A stretch of DNA of 14,027 nucleotides from Candidatus Njordarchaeota archaeon. Lineage in GTDB: Archaea; Asgardarchaeota; Njordarchaeia; Njordarchaeales; Njordarchaeaceae. Below, one piece after another: positions 1 through 7,763 of the stretch. The stretch covers positions 1-14,027 of the forward strand of contig JAHKLG010000024.1 in NCBI GenBank assembly GCA_029856625.1. Reading direction: 5' to 3'. Below the pieces are notes generated by a model. That model was not told the origin of the DNA, did no database searches, and saw only the letters and a list, made by a program, of their open reading frames with translations. Within the stretch, counting starts at the first letter, position 1. Each line of letters begins with the position of its first letter. Made by a program: the position numbers and the translations under genes.

Positions 1-3000
1 AATATCTCTGTCTGTTGTAATATTACTCCATAAGACTCTGCCCCAGTAATCGAGTACTGTTATATTTAGGCGCTCACCTAAAGTCCATATTGTGTCATCA
101 TTTATCTGAGTCGAGTTAACAATAATTCTGAACCACTCAAGTGGAATCGATTCCATGGTATAGTAATTAAAAATTCTAATCTTAAACACATTAAGGAGCA
201 TTGGGATTAATTCTGTCAGATTCCTAAGCTCATCTAAAGTTAACCACAGTACTTTTGTCACATTCATTTGGAGATCTGCAAGCGTTACTAGTACCGTTTC
301 ATTCAGCAGATAAATCACACTATTAATTAACAATGTATTTTCACGGATATTTGCTGTGAGATTATTTAATGTAGTGTTGATCATGATGATATAATCGTGG
401 AGATTAAGAGTTACATTACCTATCTCACTTTTAATAGTAATCATTTCACTCGTTAAATTCCACATAATCGATATTAATGAAGAATTTATAAGAAATAGAT
501 CTTGTAGGATTTCGAATATCGTTCTTGATATTGTAGCGTTAATGGCTCTAATATTGTTTAGAACATTGATAATGAGTTGAGATATGCTAGCATTTATAAT
601 CAGAAGCTGGCTAGTTAAATTGACGTATAATTCTCCAATGCTAGAATTTATCATCAATAAGTTATTACTAATGTTTAGATATATTGAGTTAATGGTTGTA
701 TTTAGTCCAATTAAATCATCCTTCAGAAGAGTCAGAAATTTGCTTATTGATGAGTTTACTAATAACACTTCCTGTGTTGTGTTTAGTTGAATCTCAGTTA
801 CATTTGTTAAAATCAGCGTTATATTTCTTTTAAAATCGATTAATAATCCCGTAATTGTTGAGTTTACTTGAGTTAAATTGCCTATTATTGAGGTATTAAG
901 AAAATTCACCATACTGTTTAGGGAGTTTATTTCATTTGCAATATTATATAGTAATTCGGTAATGTTTGATTCTATTGCTGTCAGATTCATCCTTATAGAA
1001 TATAGCAGTTGGGAAATTGTGGCATTGATATTTTCTATGTGGATTTGAAGATTTATTGTTTGGTTTTTTATTGTAGAATTCAGATTTGATAGATAAATAT
1101 CAATTTGGTAAAACTGCTGGACGAAGCTCTCATTCATTTTCTCAAGATGAGCTATGACATCACCTAATACAGTACCGTTTATCATAAAGTATACGTCTTC
1201 AGTTATATTGAGGCTGTTAAATACTGCTGCTTCTCCATTAGGATAAACTATTTCTAAAGAATACATGCTCGGACTTAATAAGTATTCTGCTATTTCTCCG
1301 GGAGCTAACCATTCACTCCATACTAAAGGTGTTCCGTGTTTTGAAATTTTTACATGTACGAAGGTGTCGTCTCTATTGTTTTTTATCTTGAAACTATAAA
1401 CTCTAAGAGTTAGCGGGATGGAATCTTTTGGAATTAGTGTTTTATTTATCAAAGTGGTATTAAATGCGTCTAGCACGATTATATTGATTAGACAATCTCG
1501 TGGAACCAATATATAGGGGGTTAAAGCTCTTTGATAATTCGAAACTATTCTACAATCTTCTTCAATGGGATTTATTTTTTCCTTGCTTAATGAAATATTT
1601 AGGCTAAGAGAGGATGGATATTGCATAGAGATCTGATCAAGCGTTATTGATCCGTTAGCTACACGTATCTCAACATATCCGAGATCGGTTACTGACTTGG
1701 GTAATTGAAGTGTTAAAGTTTTCTCGAGTTCTTCTATTTCTACGAGTATCTCTTCTTGAGGTTGATTAATGTACGCAGAAATTGTGAAAGTATCAAATAA
1801 TACGCCGTTTTTCTCATTCGTTATTGTCTCACTTTCATCAATGACTTTTCCATTAAGTACTCTGATTAATTTTATTTGATATAGAGGGGAATCAGTGTCT
1901 ATTTGCGTAAATTCTAAGGCAAAATATGATGTACTATTAGGTTTAAGGAGTATAAGGAGCACTTTATGAGGACCTAGATACTCTTGAGTAGATGAAGAGG
2001 GGATTAATTCAAGTGTGCTAAACTTTATCACGACATAAGGTGGAAAATACTGTTTAGTAGATATAGTAGCAAAATTAGTATCCTGTTCATTTGATAGTAG
2101 AGATGTGCCTGATGATGAGTCATAGATTGTTCGCCAATTACCACTAATAATTGTCCAGTTTTTATTCAATAAGGTGGTCTCATAATTAAATGTGTCAAAG
2201 AATACATATGGGGAAAGAGCTGATGGATCCTGATGAGCCACTATTTGAGGTGCTCCATAATACATTGTTATATTATTAATACCGATGGTTAAATTAGCTT
2301 TAATGAATATCGTGGCTACTCTGCCATCCCAAGATTCAATATAATGGGGAATATTATTTTGATCTAGAACGAAGAATATATCTGTTAAGTCATTTTTTGT
2401 CGCAAAGAAACTGAAATTATTAGTACTTAATATAATTCTCATTCTACAATTCGGTAATGAAAATGGATAGGGGTTATTTACTATTATATCACGAAGAAAA
2501 GACGGGTTAGAGTGATTTTCAATGTAGCTCTCTTTGATGAAGCGGTACAAAACTTTGAATGCATCTATTGGTAAATATTGTCCACGAGAATTAAGTAAGA
2601 CTATCTGAGATGTAATATAATCTGGATACCTCCATTTATCTGAGCTAGTGAAGTAAAGTACATAAGTACCACGATCTCTCGCAATGAAGCTCCTATCAGT
2701 GTAATTCAGTGATATTTCCGGCTCGGCGTAAAGGAATCTCCACCATATAGAAATGTTCTGTAATACGACCTTGGTGTTAGGCTTATCTACCGTTATTGGG
2801 AGCTTATGAAGGATATTATGGGAATCTATGTACTTATACATGCTTTGAAAAATCCTTTTCTGAGGATCTGGTTTGACCCAAGCATAGGATATATTGGCAT
2901 AATAGTACATATAGTCTGGTAAATCAGTCGTCATCTCGCCCTCAAGTTTTATAATTAATCTTTGATCAATGGTTGCTACATTCTGATCAATATGATAAAG

Positions 3001-3474
3001 AGTACTATTAGCTATACCCAGTTTGACGAAGTCTTTTCTAAACGAATTATAGATGCTTATGTTAAGATAAGCTTGGGTATAATAAAACACATTAGCGTTC
3101 GTGTCATTTATGCATATCCTAGCCAAAATCTCTAAATAACCACCATTGAAGTTTTTTATTTCAAGATATATTGTCCAGGAATTTTTCTCTGCCTTGACTA
3201 AGAGATTTTCTCCTATTGAGTAGAGAGAGAATATGCTTCCAGATAGTATAGTTCCTTTAGCCACGTCTAATTCTGAAGGATATAAATAGCCCTCCTGCAT
3301 AAATAGTACGCTGATGCTCTCGCCATCAAACCATGCAGTATTTATGGAAAAGCTATGTGATGTTTTAATATTCTCTCTAGCAAATGCATTATTCTCCCAT
3401 CCACTCGCTGTAATAATCGGATATAAGACGATAAGGATTAAACAGAAAATCATAACGCTTTTTTTGCTAAACAT
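1..3474 (-). CDS. Large secreted surface protein: DUF2341 and lectin-like domains plus 18-residue-repeat rod (3' end outside window)
   Basis: An uninterrupted reading frame of 1158 codons runs from ATG at 3474 to the left edge without a stop. GGTGA (3487-3483) lies 8 nt before this ATG; a GTG at 3486 is a weaker alternative. Residues 1-24 look like a signal peptide (basic MFSKKS, a hydrophobic stretch to about residue 21, then TAS). Residues about 333-429 match DUF2341: an FF-VLDQ-like strand, the YYGAP motif at 405-409 and FFDTF at 425-429, the usual junction to a concanavalin-like domain (about 430-615). A beta-rich segment follows (about 615-770), then tandem 18-residue helical repeats (780-1103) rich in NxS/T sequons, then another beta-like segment to the edge. 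The protein is probably displayed on the cell surface as a stalk or S-layer-associated component; that role is inferred. The missing C-terminus would be expected to hold an anchor. No close named relative is recognised. Confidence 0.85.
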   Translation of the reverse strand, partial: MFSKKSVMIFCLILIVLYPIITASGWENNAFARENIKTSHSFSINTAWFDGESISVLFMQEGYLYPSELDVAKGTILSGSIFSLYSIGENLLVKAEKNSWTIYLEIKNFNGGYLEILARICINDTNANVFYYTQAYLNISIYNSFRKDFVKLGIANSTLYHIDQNVATIDQRLIIKLEGEMTTDLPDYMYYYANISYAWVKPDPQKRIFQSMYKYIDSHNILHKLPITVDKPNTKVVLQNISIWWRFLYAEPEISLNYTDRSFIARDRGTYVLYFTSSDKWRYPDYITSQIVLLNSRGQYLPIDAFKVLYRFIKESYIENHSNPSFLRDIIVNNPYPFSLPNCRMRIILSTNNFSFFATKNDLTDIFFVLDQNNIPHYIESWDGRVATIFIKANLTIGINNITMYYGAPQIVAHQDPSALSPYVFFDTFNYETTLLNKNWTIISGNWRTIYDSSSGTSLLSNEQDTNFATISTKQYFPPYVVIKFSTLELIPSSSTQEYLGPHKVLLILLKPNSTSYFALEFTQIDTDSPLYQIKLIRVLNGKVIDESETITNEKNGVLFDTFTISAYINQPQEEILVEIEELEKTLTLQLPKSVTDLGYVEIRVANGSITLDQISMQYPSSLSLNISLSKEKINPIEEDCRIVSNYQRALTPYILVPRDCLINIIVLDAFNTTLINKTLIPKDSIPLTLRVYSFKIKNNRDDTFVHVKISKHGTPLVWSEWLAPGEIAEYLLSPSMYSLEIVYPNGEAAVFNSLNITEDVYFMINGTVLGDVIAHLEKMNESFVQQFYQIDIYLSNLNSTIKNQTINLQIHIENINATISQLLYSIRMNLTAIESNITELLYNIANEINSLNSMVNFLNTSIIGNLTQVNSTITGLLIDFKRNITLILTNVTEIQLNTTQEVLLVNSSISKFLTLLKDDLIGLNTTINSIYLNISNNLLMINSSIGELYVNLTSQLLIINASISQLIINVLNNIRAINATISRTIFEILQDLFLINSSLISIMWNLTSEMITIKSEIGNVTLNLHDYIIMINTTLNNLTANIRENTLLINSVIYLLNETVLVTLADLQMNVTKVLWLTLDELRNLTELIPMLLNVFKIRIFNYYTMESIPLEWFRIIVNSTQINDDTIWTLGERLNITVLDYWGRVLWSNITTDRDI
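166..1137 (-). repeat. Tandem array of about seventeen 18-residue (54-bp) coding repeats
   Basis: The part of the surface-protein gene encoding residues 780-1103 divides without gaps into 18-residue units with boundaries at 1137, 1083, 1029, 975, 921, 867, 813, 759, 705, 651, 597, 543, 489, 435, 381, 327, 273 and 219. The last unit (219-166) is weak. The protein consensus is roughly [IL]-N-[SA]-[ST]-I-x-x-L-x-x-N-[IL]-x-x-x-[IL]-x-x. Hydrophobic residues fall at positions 1, 5, 8, 12 and 16, which is a heptad plus a hendecad. The DNA itself is diverged, so the period is clear only in the protein. Confidence 0.88.
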
Positions 3475-3482
3475 AATTTTAT

Positions 3483-3514
3483 TCACCAGCCAATTTTGAC
3501 GATCAATTATTTAA
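3483..3514 (-). promoter_or_regulatory. TATA-like box and GGTGA ribosome-binding site of the surface-protein gene
   Basis: On the minus strand an AT-rich element (TTAAATAATT, about 3513-3504) lies 30-40 nt before the ATG at 3474. GGTGA at 3487-3483 matches the archaeal anti-Shine-Dalgarno sequence with an 8-nt spacer and favours the ATG over the GTG at 3486. The same AT-rich element read on the plus strand could serve the divergent PHP gene. The ribosome-binding site is clear; the promoter is a guess from composition. Confidence 0.5.
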
Positions 3515-3533
3515 CCTTCGACAAGCGATAAAA

Positions 3534-3538
3534 GGAGG
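3534..3538 (+). promoter_or_regulatory. Strong GGAGG ribosome-binding site of the PHP gene
   Basis: GGAGG lies 8 nt before the ATG at 3547. It is the most consensus-like Shine-Dalgarno site in the window and implies a leadered mRNA. Confidence 0.75.
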
Positions 3539-3546
3539 CAAAGGAA

Positions 3547-4182
3547 ATGCTTAAGATAGATTTTCATGTGCACACGCGGAAATCTGATGGTCTAAATTCT
3601 CTCGATGAAATACTCAAACATGCTAGGAGAATAGGACTAAACGGCGTAGCAATAACAGATCACGACATAATATCAGTAAAAAAGAATGTTGTATTGGAGG
3701 ACGGGTTCATCGTAATAAGGGGTATAGAAGTCTCCACGAAGCAGGGACACATAATTCTTCTCGATGTGAATGAAGCTCCGAGGAAAGGATTAGATGTGAG
3801 AGAGGTTATAGATTTTGCAAATGAAACTGGAGCGCTTGTAATTATTCCTCATCCGTTTGATTTTCTTAGAAATGGCTTAGGAAAACTTTCATGGATAATA
3901 CCAGCAGATGCTGTGGAAGTGATAAATGCGGGCTGTCTCTTTGATTATTTTAATAAGAAAGCTTTCATATTAGCTGAGAAAAGATCACTACCCATGGTAG
4001 CTGGTAGTGATGCCCATGCTTTATCAGAGTTAGGATACGCTTATACAGTCATAAAAAGTGCTGCCTCAACACCAGAGGAGATTATAGAAGCCATAAAGAA
4101 GGGATTAACAATTCCAATCGGAAGAAGATATGGAATAGTTAAGAAGATTAAGAGGAAAATTAGTAAATTTTTTCACGGATGA
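3547..4182 (+). CDS. PHP-domain metal-dependent phosphoesterase
   Basis: The 211-residue protein has all the hallmarks of the PHP (polymerase and histidinol phosphatase) superfamily, a trinuclear-metal TIM-like barrel that hydrolyses phosphoesters. The motifs are H7-x-H9 in DFHVHT followed by SDG, D38-H39 in ITDHD, E61 in GIEVS, H68, H102 in IPHPFD, and D155-x-H157 in GSDAH, so every expected metal ligand is present. Length and layout fit the stand-alone archaeal/bacterial PHP proteins (COG0613-like). The substrate cannot be read from the sequence; members act on nucleotides, histidinol phosphate or oligonucleotides. A basic tail (residues about 193-211, many K/R) could contact nucleic acid or membrane, which is speculation. 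GGAGG at 3534-3538, 8 nt upstream, fixes the ATG start. The gene ends 4 bp from the convergent dehydrogenase gene. Confidence 0.9.
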   Translation: MLKIDFHVHTRKSDGLNSLDEILKHARRIGLNGVAITDHDIISVKKNVVLEDGFIVIRGIEVSTKQGHIILLDVNEAPRKGLDVREVIDFANETGALVIIPHPFDFLRNGLGKLSWIIPADAVEVINAGCLFDYFNKKAFILAEKRSLPMVAGSDAHALSELGYAYTVIKSAASTPEEIIEAIKKGLTIPIGRRYGIVKKIKRKISKFFHG

Positions 4183-4186
4183 GGAT

Positions 4187-5554
4187 TTATATAATTTTCT
4201 CTCTCCGCAGTATGGCTCTAGCAGCAATTACACCAGTTGCACTTGCTTGAGCTAATCCTCTACTTATTCCAGCCCCATCCCCGATAGTAAAGAGGTTCTT
4301 AACTTTTTTTGTCTCCATCTCGGGGGTGACGTCAACTCTTGAAGAGTAAAACTTTACCTCCGTTACGTATAAGAGAGTGTGGTCACTAAATATCCCCGGT
4401 GCTATATTATCAAGGGCCTTTAAGGCTTCCAGAATTCCCACAAGATGTCTATGGGGAAGAACATAGCTAATATCTCCTGGAACAGCAACTTTTAAGGTAG
4501 GCTCCACGATAGATTTTCTAAGCCTCTCAGTTGTGCTCCTCCTCCCCCTCTTAAGGTCGCCTAACCGTTGAATAAGCACGCTTCCACCACTAAGCAAATT
4601 CGCCAATCTTGCGATATGCTTACCATAAGATATAGGATCTTTGAATGGCTCCGTAAACCGGGAGCTTATTAATAATGCGAAATTTGTATTATCACTTTTC
4701 TTCGATTCGTATGAATGACCATTCGTAGTAATTACGTCCTCGTATCTCTCCGTTATCACAAATCCCCTCGGATTTACACAAAAAGTTCTGACAACATCAT
4801 CATATGTCGGTGAGTAATAAAGAAATTTGGGTTCATAAAGAATCTCTGTTAACTCAGCCATTACCTCATGATTGATTTCCACTCTAACTCCAATATCTAC
4901 TGGGTTTATTTTAAGACCAACACCCAATCTGTGCATTTCTTTCATCAACCAAGACGCTCCATATCGTCCTGGAGCAACAATTACATATTTACCATGAATT
5001 TCTTCACCATTTTCTAATATGATTCCACGGGCTCTACCGTTCTCCACAATTATCCGCTCAGCTCCGCTCTCTAAGAGAATCTCAGCATATTTTTCTATTC
5101 GATTCTTTGCTCTTACAAGGGCTTTAGGCGTATTATCTGATCCCAAATGCCTAATTTTGTATGGAATAAGTCGTAAGTGAGCTCTTCTAGCACGACTTTC
5201 CAGCTCAGCAACGGCATCTTCATCGAATGGATAATAGCTAGCTTCTGGTGATAACTCAGCCCAAATTGAATCAACGTAATTGATTAAATCTTCAACTTCT
5301 TTCCATGATAATAAGTCAGTTAACCATCCTCCTACATCAGGACTTAGTGTTATCTTACCATCGCTAAAAGCTCCAGCCCCACCCCATCCAGATAAAAAAT
5401 TTTTCTCTTTTAAACGTTTATCAATATCTGGTCCCTTTTCGACAATAATAACTGATAATTTATCTTGAGCATGCTTTATAATCTCAAGAGTAGCGAATAT
5501 TCCAGAAGGACCAGCACCAACGATTATAACGTCATATTTTTGTTTCATTTTCAT
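4187..5554 (-). CDS. FAD-dependent dehydrogenase (COG2509-type)
   Basis: A 455-residue flavoprotein. The N-terminus holds a Rossmann dinucleotide-binding motif, G13-A-G15-P-S-G18, with the ribose-binding acidic residue E39 ending the second strand (IIVEKG). The motif WGGAGAFSDGK near residues 56-66 and the C-terminal GDGAGISRGLAQASATG segment are typical of the uncharacterised FAD-dependent dehydrogenases grouped in COG2509. The natural substrate of that family is not established, so no reaction is assigned. No membrane segment or signal peptide is seen, so it is probably cytosolic. The annotated ATG is at 5554, but GAGTGA directly abuts it and is better spaced (6 nt) for the in-frame ATG at 5548, which may be the true start. 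A TATA-like element lies about 50 nt upstream. The gene is tail to tail with the PHP gene and has no obvious operon partner. Confidence 0.88.
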   Translation of the reverse strand: MKMKQKYDVIIVGAGPSGIFATLEIIKHAQDKLSVIIVEKGPDIDKRLKEKNFLSGWGGAGAFSDGKITLSPDVGGWLTDLLSWKEVEDLINYVDSIWAELSPEASYYPFDEDAVAELESRARRAHLRLIPYKIRHLGSDNTPKALVRAKNRIEKYAEILLESGAERIIVENGRARGIILENGEEIHGKYVIVAPGRYGASWLMKEMHRLGVGLKINPVDIGVRVEINHEVMAELTEILYEPKFLYYSPTYDDVVRTFCVNPRGFVITERYEDVITTNGHSYESKKSDNTNFALLISSRFTEPFKDPISYGKHIARLANLLSGGSVLIQRLGDLKRGRRSTTERLRKSIVEPTLKVAVPGDISYVLPHRHLVGILEALKALDNIAPGIFSDHTLLYVTEVKFYSSRVDVTPEMETKKVKNLFTIGDGAGISRGLAQASATGVIAARAILRREKII

Positions 5555-5596
5555 TCACTCAGTTATTTTTCTTCAAAATCAACCTTAAACCACCAG

Positions 5597-5610
5597 TAAA
5601 TATAAAAGTA
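5597..5610 (-). promoter_or_regulatory. Probable TATA box for the FAD-dependent dehydrogenase gene
   Basis: The minus strand reads ACTTTTATATTTAC here, a good archaeal TATA-like element. Transcription starting about 25 nt downstream (near 5577) would leave a leader of 20-30 nt before the ATG codons at 5554/5548. Confidence 0.5.
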
Positions 5611-5782
5611 GATACTGTATCAACTTCCTAAGAGAAGGATCTGGAAAAAGGTAGTGTGGTTAAACATTGAATATTATTATATGGAGATTTATTGATCAAA
5701 AAATACTATCAATATAGCGGGAAAAATACTAAGGAGAAAACGCCGAATAACTTTATTCTGTTTAGAGTACGCTCCACATAAG

Positions 5783-5793
5783 TTATATTATAA
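5783..5793 (+). promoter_or_regulatory. Probable TATA box for hjc
   Basis: TTATATTATAA lies about 65-75 nt before the candidate start codons at 5855 and 5861. A transcript starting about 25 nt downstream would have a 40-45 nt leader. Confidence 0.4.
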
Positions 5794-5854
5794 TTCATAA
5801 TATCTTGTTAAGGATGTGAATAGAATATAGAATAAATGATAATAATGCAGGTCT

Positions 5855-6265
5855 TTGAAAGTGAAATCGCTTAAGAGTAGGCGTAGAAAAGGTTTTGATG
5901 CTGAGAGAGAATTAGTTAAAAAATTTAAAGAGAGGAAAATATGGGTTACCAGAATACCAGTCAGTGGGATTGCTCAGCCCCTGCCCGATGTACTAGCGGT
6001 AGCTAAAGGAATACTTTACGGTTTTGAGGTAAAGAGATGCGGTGAACATGCAAGATATTATCGTAAGGATTTTGATAACCTTATTATGTGGTTAGAGGCA
6101 ATGAGAAGAGAGGGATTAAAAGCAGAGGCTTGGGTTTCTGTGAGGTTTAACGGCGGAGTATGGAGGTTTTATCAGGTAGATACTGAGACAGAAAAAGTGG
6201 AGGCAAATCCCAACATTGGGCTTACATTTAGTCATATATTAAGGAGAATGCTAGGATTAGCATGA
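5855..6265 (+). CDS. hjc: Holliday junction resolvase, archaeal Hjc type
   Basis: The protein of 136 residues (134 from the alternative start) matches the archaeal Hjc family, homodimeric Mg-dependent nucleases that cut four-way DNA junctions in recombination and fork repair. The active-site pattern is intact: a basic RRRKGFDAER segment with E17, S37 in PVSGIAQP, D45 in LPDVLAV, and E58-V-K60 in GFEVKR. That is the E...D...ExK signature of the type-II-restriction-like fold. The window opens at TTG 5855, but AGGT at 5849-5852 sits 8 nt before GTG 5861, which is the likelier start. Length is normal for the family. It ends 2 bp from the convergent pyruvate kinase gene. The C-terminal 40 residues are less recognisable than the catalytic core. 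Confidence 0.88.
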   Translation: MKVKSLKSRRRKGFDAERELVKKFKERKIWVTRIPVSGIAQPLPDVLAVAKGILYGFEVKRCGEHARYYRKDFDNLIMWLEAMRREGLKAEAWVSVRFNGGVWRFYQVDTETEKVEANPNIGLTFSHILRRMLGLA

Positions 6266-6267
6266 TA

Positions 6268-7662
6268 TTACTCTATAATCTCTATTCTTGCCAGATCAGT
6301 TGCCCCTTCCCTCATCCCAACGGTCAAAATTGCTATATCTCCTTTTCTAAGAATGCCTTTTCTTCTCAAATCCTCAAAAACTTTAACTATGGCTGCTTCT
6401 AATTCTATGTCTGGAGTATACATTGGGATAAGACCCCATAGCAGGTTGATCTGACGTGCAACACGCTTATCAGCTGTAGCAATATAAGTTTCTGTTCGCG
6501 GTCTGTATCGAGATATGCGGTATGCGGTAGCTCCTTTCTTAGTATACGCTATTATTTTTGCATTGATTGATTCTGCGAGAAGCACGATTCCCTTAGCAAA
6601 TTTATCATATATAGTCTCATTGATACCATCTACCTTAGGTGGAGGAATTTTACTTTCTGCATAACGCAGTATTGTATCCAGCCATTTAACGGCTTCCACA
6701 GGATACTTCCCAATAGCCGTCTCTGAGGATAACATCAGAGCACTAACTCCTTGCTTAACAGCAGCATAAACATCAGCTACTTCTGCTCTAGTCGGCATAG
6801 GGCGCTCCACCATTGATTCGAGAATCTGTGTAGCTAATATTGATGGCTTTCCCATCTCTAGGCATCTCCTGGCTATTTTTTCTTGGAGATGAGGGACCTC
6901 TTCTAATGGAAAGTGCATTCCGAGATCTCCCCGAGCTATCATTATTCCATCACTCGTGTTGATGATTTTATCGAGATTATCGATAGCCGACTTTGTTTCA
7001 ATCTTAGAGATTATCTTGGCATCATAAGCATTATATTCTCCCAAGATTCTTCTCAAGTCTCTAACATCCTTCGCACTTCTAACAAATGAGAGAGCAAAGA
7101 ACTCCACTCCTCTTTCAATAGCGAATTTAATATCCTTAAGATCCTTCTCTGTCAAAGTAGGTAGTGGGGGGTCCTTGCCCTGTACAGCAAAGGTAACGTG
7201 AGAGCGTATTTCTCCCTCTGATAGGACTTTCCCTCTTATTCTGTCATCAAGAATTTTTTCTATCTTTACTCTAACCTTTCCATCGTCAATTAACACAATA
7301 TCCCCCTCTTCAAGAACTTCAAAAACCTCTGAGTACGGGATTGGTACTTCTTTTCTAGATGATAAACCTTTTCCAGAAAGCCTAATGACCACTTCTTCTC
7401 CACGCTTTACAAAAAACTTCTTAACAGTACCTAATCTTAAGGATGGTCCGCGCAGATCAGCGAGAATTGGTAGAAGTTTTCCAGAAGATTCTTCAATCTT
7501 CCTGATCATTCTTATCATAAGGTCTTTTTCCTCAAGCGTTCCATGAGAGAAATTTAAACGAAAAACATCAGTGCCGCTCTTAACGAGTGAGTAAATGACA
7601 TTTTCCTGCATACTAGAAGGACCTAATGTGACCATGATTTTAGTTCTGCGCAACTTAATCAC
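6268..7662 (-). CDS. pyk: Pyruvate kinase
   Basis: The 464-residue enzyme converts phosphoenolpyruvate and ADP to pyruvate and ATP in lower glycolysis. Visible family motifs are TKIMVTLGPSS at 7-17, R35-L-N37-F-S39-H-G (phosphate and K+ site), D69 in ADLRGP, K220-I-E222 (catalytic lysine and metal-binding glutamate), ARGDLG with D246 as second metal ligand, and T278 in ILATQILESM. The small B domain is present between about residues 75 and 160, and the C-terminal domain is complete. D69 is followed by LRGP where bacterial and eukaryotic enzymes usually read TKGP, so lysine is replaced by arginine. It starts at GTG 7662; an in-frame stop 9 nt upstream rules out an earlier start. A TATA-like element about 30 nt upstream suggests a very short leader. 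It is divergent from iorA. Confidence 0.95.
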   Translation of the reverse strand: MIKLRRTKIMVTLGPSSMQENVIYSLVKSGTDVFRLNFSHGTLEEKDLMIRMIRKIEESSGKLLPILADLRGPSLRLGTVKKFFVKRGEEVVIRLSGKGLSSRKEVPIPYSEVFEVLEEGDIVLIDDGKVRVKIEKILDDRIRGKVLSEGEIRSHVTFAVQGKDPPLPTLTEKDLKDIKFAIERGVEFFALSFVRSAKDVRDLRRILGEYNAYDAKIISKIETKSAIDNLDKIINTSDGIMIARGDLGMHFPLEEVPHLQEKIARRCLEMGKPSILATQILESMVERPMPTRAEVADVYAAVKQGVSALMLSSETAIGKYPVEAVKWLDTILRYAESKIPPPKVDGINETIYDKFAKGIVLLAESINAKIIAYTKKGATAYRISRYRPRTETYIATADKRVARQINLLWGLIPMYTPDIELEAAIVKVFEDLRRKGILRKGDIAILTVGMREGATDLARIEIIE

Positions 7663-7687
7663 TCTTCTTCATAAGCTCTTCATTACT

Positions 7688-7713
7688 TCGTATAAATATG
7701 CCACATTATAATA
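7688..7713. promoter_or_regulatory. Divergent pyk / iorA promoter region
   Basis: On the minus strand GGCATATTTATACG (7702-7689) is a good TATA-like box for pyk, placed so that transcription would begin close to the GTG at 7662. On the plus strand ATTATAATA (about 7705-7713) lies some 55 nt before the iorA ATG. An alternative, ACTTAAAATA (7728-7737), would place the start at or beyond the iorA ribosome-binding site. Assignments are by motif and distance only. Confidence 0.4.
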
Positions 7714-7763
7714 GCGAATTTTCAGCTACTTAAAATAAGGCTTCTTATGTAGAGGGATTTTAT

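Larger units (their letters stand above)
5555..5854. other. 300-bp divergent intergenic region
   Basis: This AT-rich spacer separates the divergent dehydrogenase and hjc genes. It holds a TATA-like element for each direction (about 5597-5610 minus, about 5783-5793 plus). No convincing open frame, RNA gene or repeat was seen in the middle part (about 5620-5770). Confidence 0.6.

Noticed and set aside
584..790. 68-residue plus-strand open frame inside the repeat region
   Set aside because: It lies antisense to the repeat rod. Its periodic hydrophobic composition is the shadow of the 54-bp repeats.
166..1137. CRISPR-like or tandem-DNA-repeat interpretation of the 54-bp period
   Set aside because: The DNA units are too diverged and have no conserved repeat/spacer division. 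Periodicity is maintained at the protein level in one open frame.
3314..3499. 61-residue plus-strand open frame
   Set aside because: It is antisense to the signal-peptide end of the surface-protein gene, which has a clear start, ribosome-binding site and domains.
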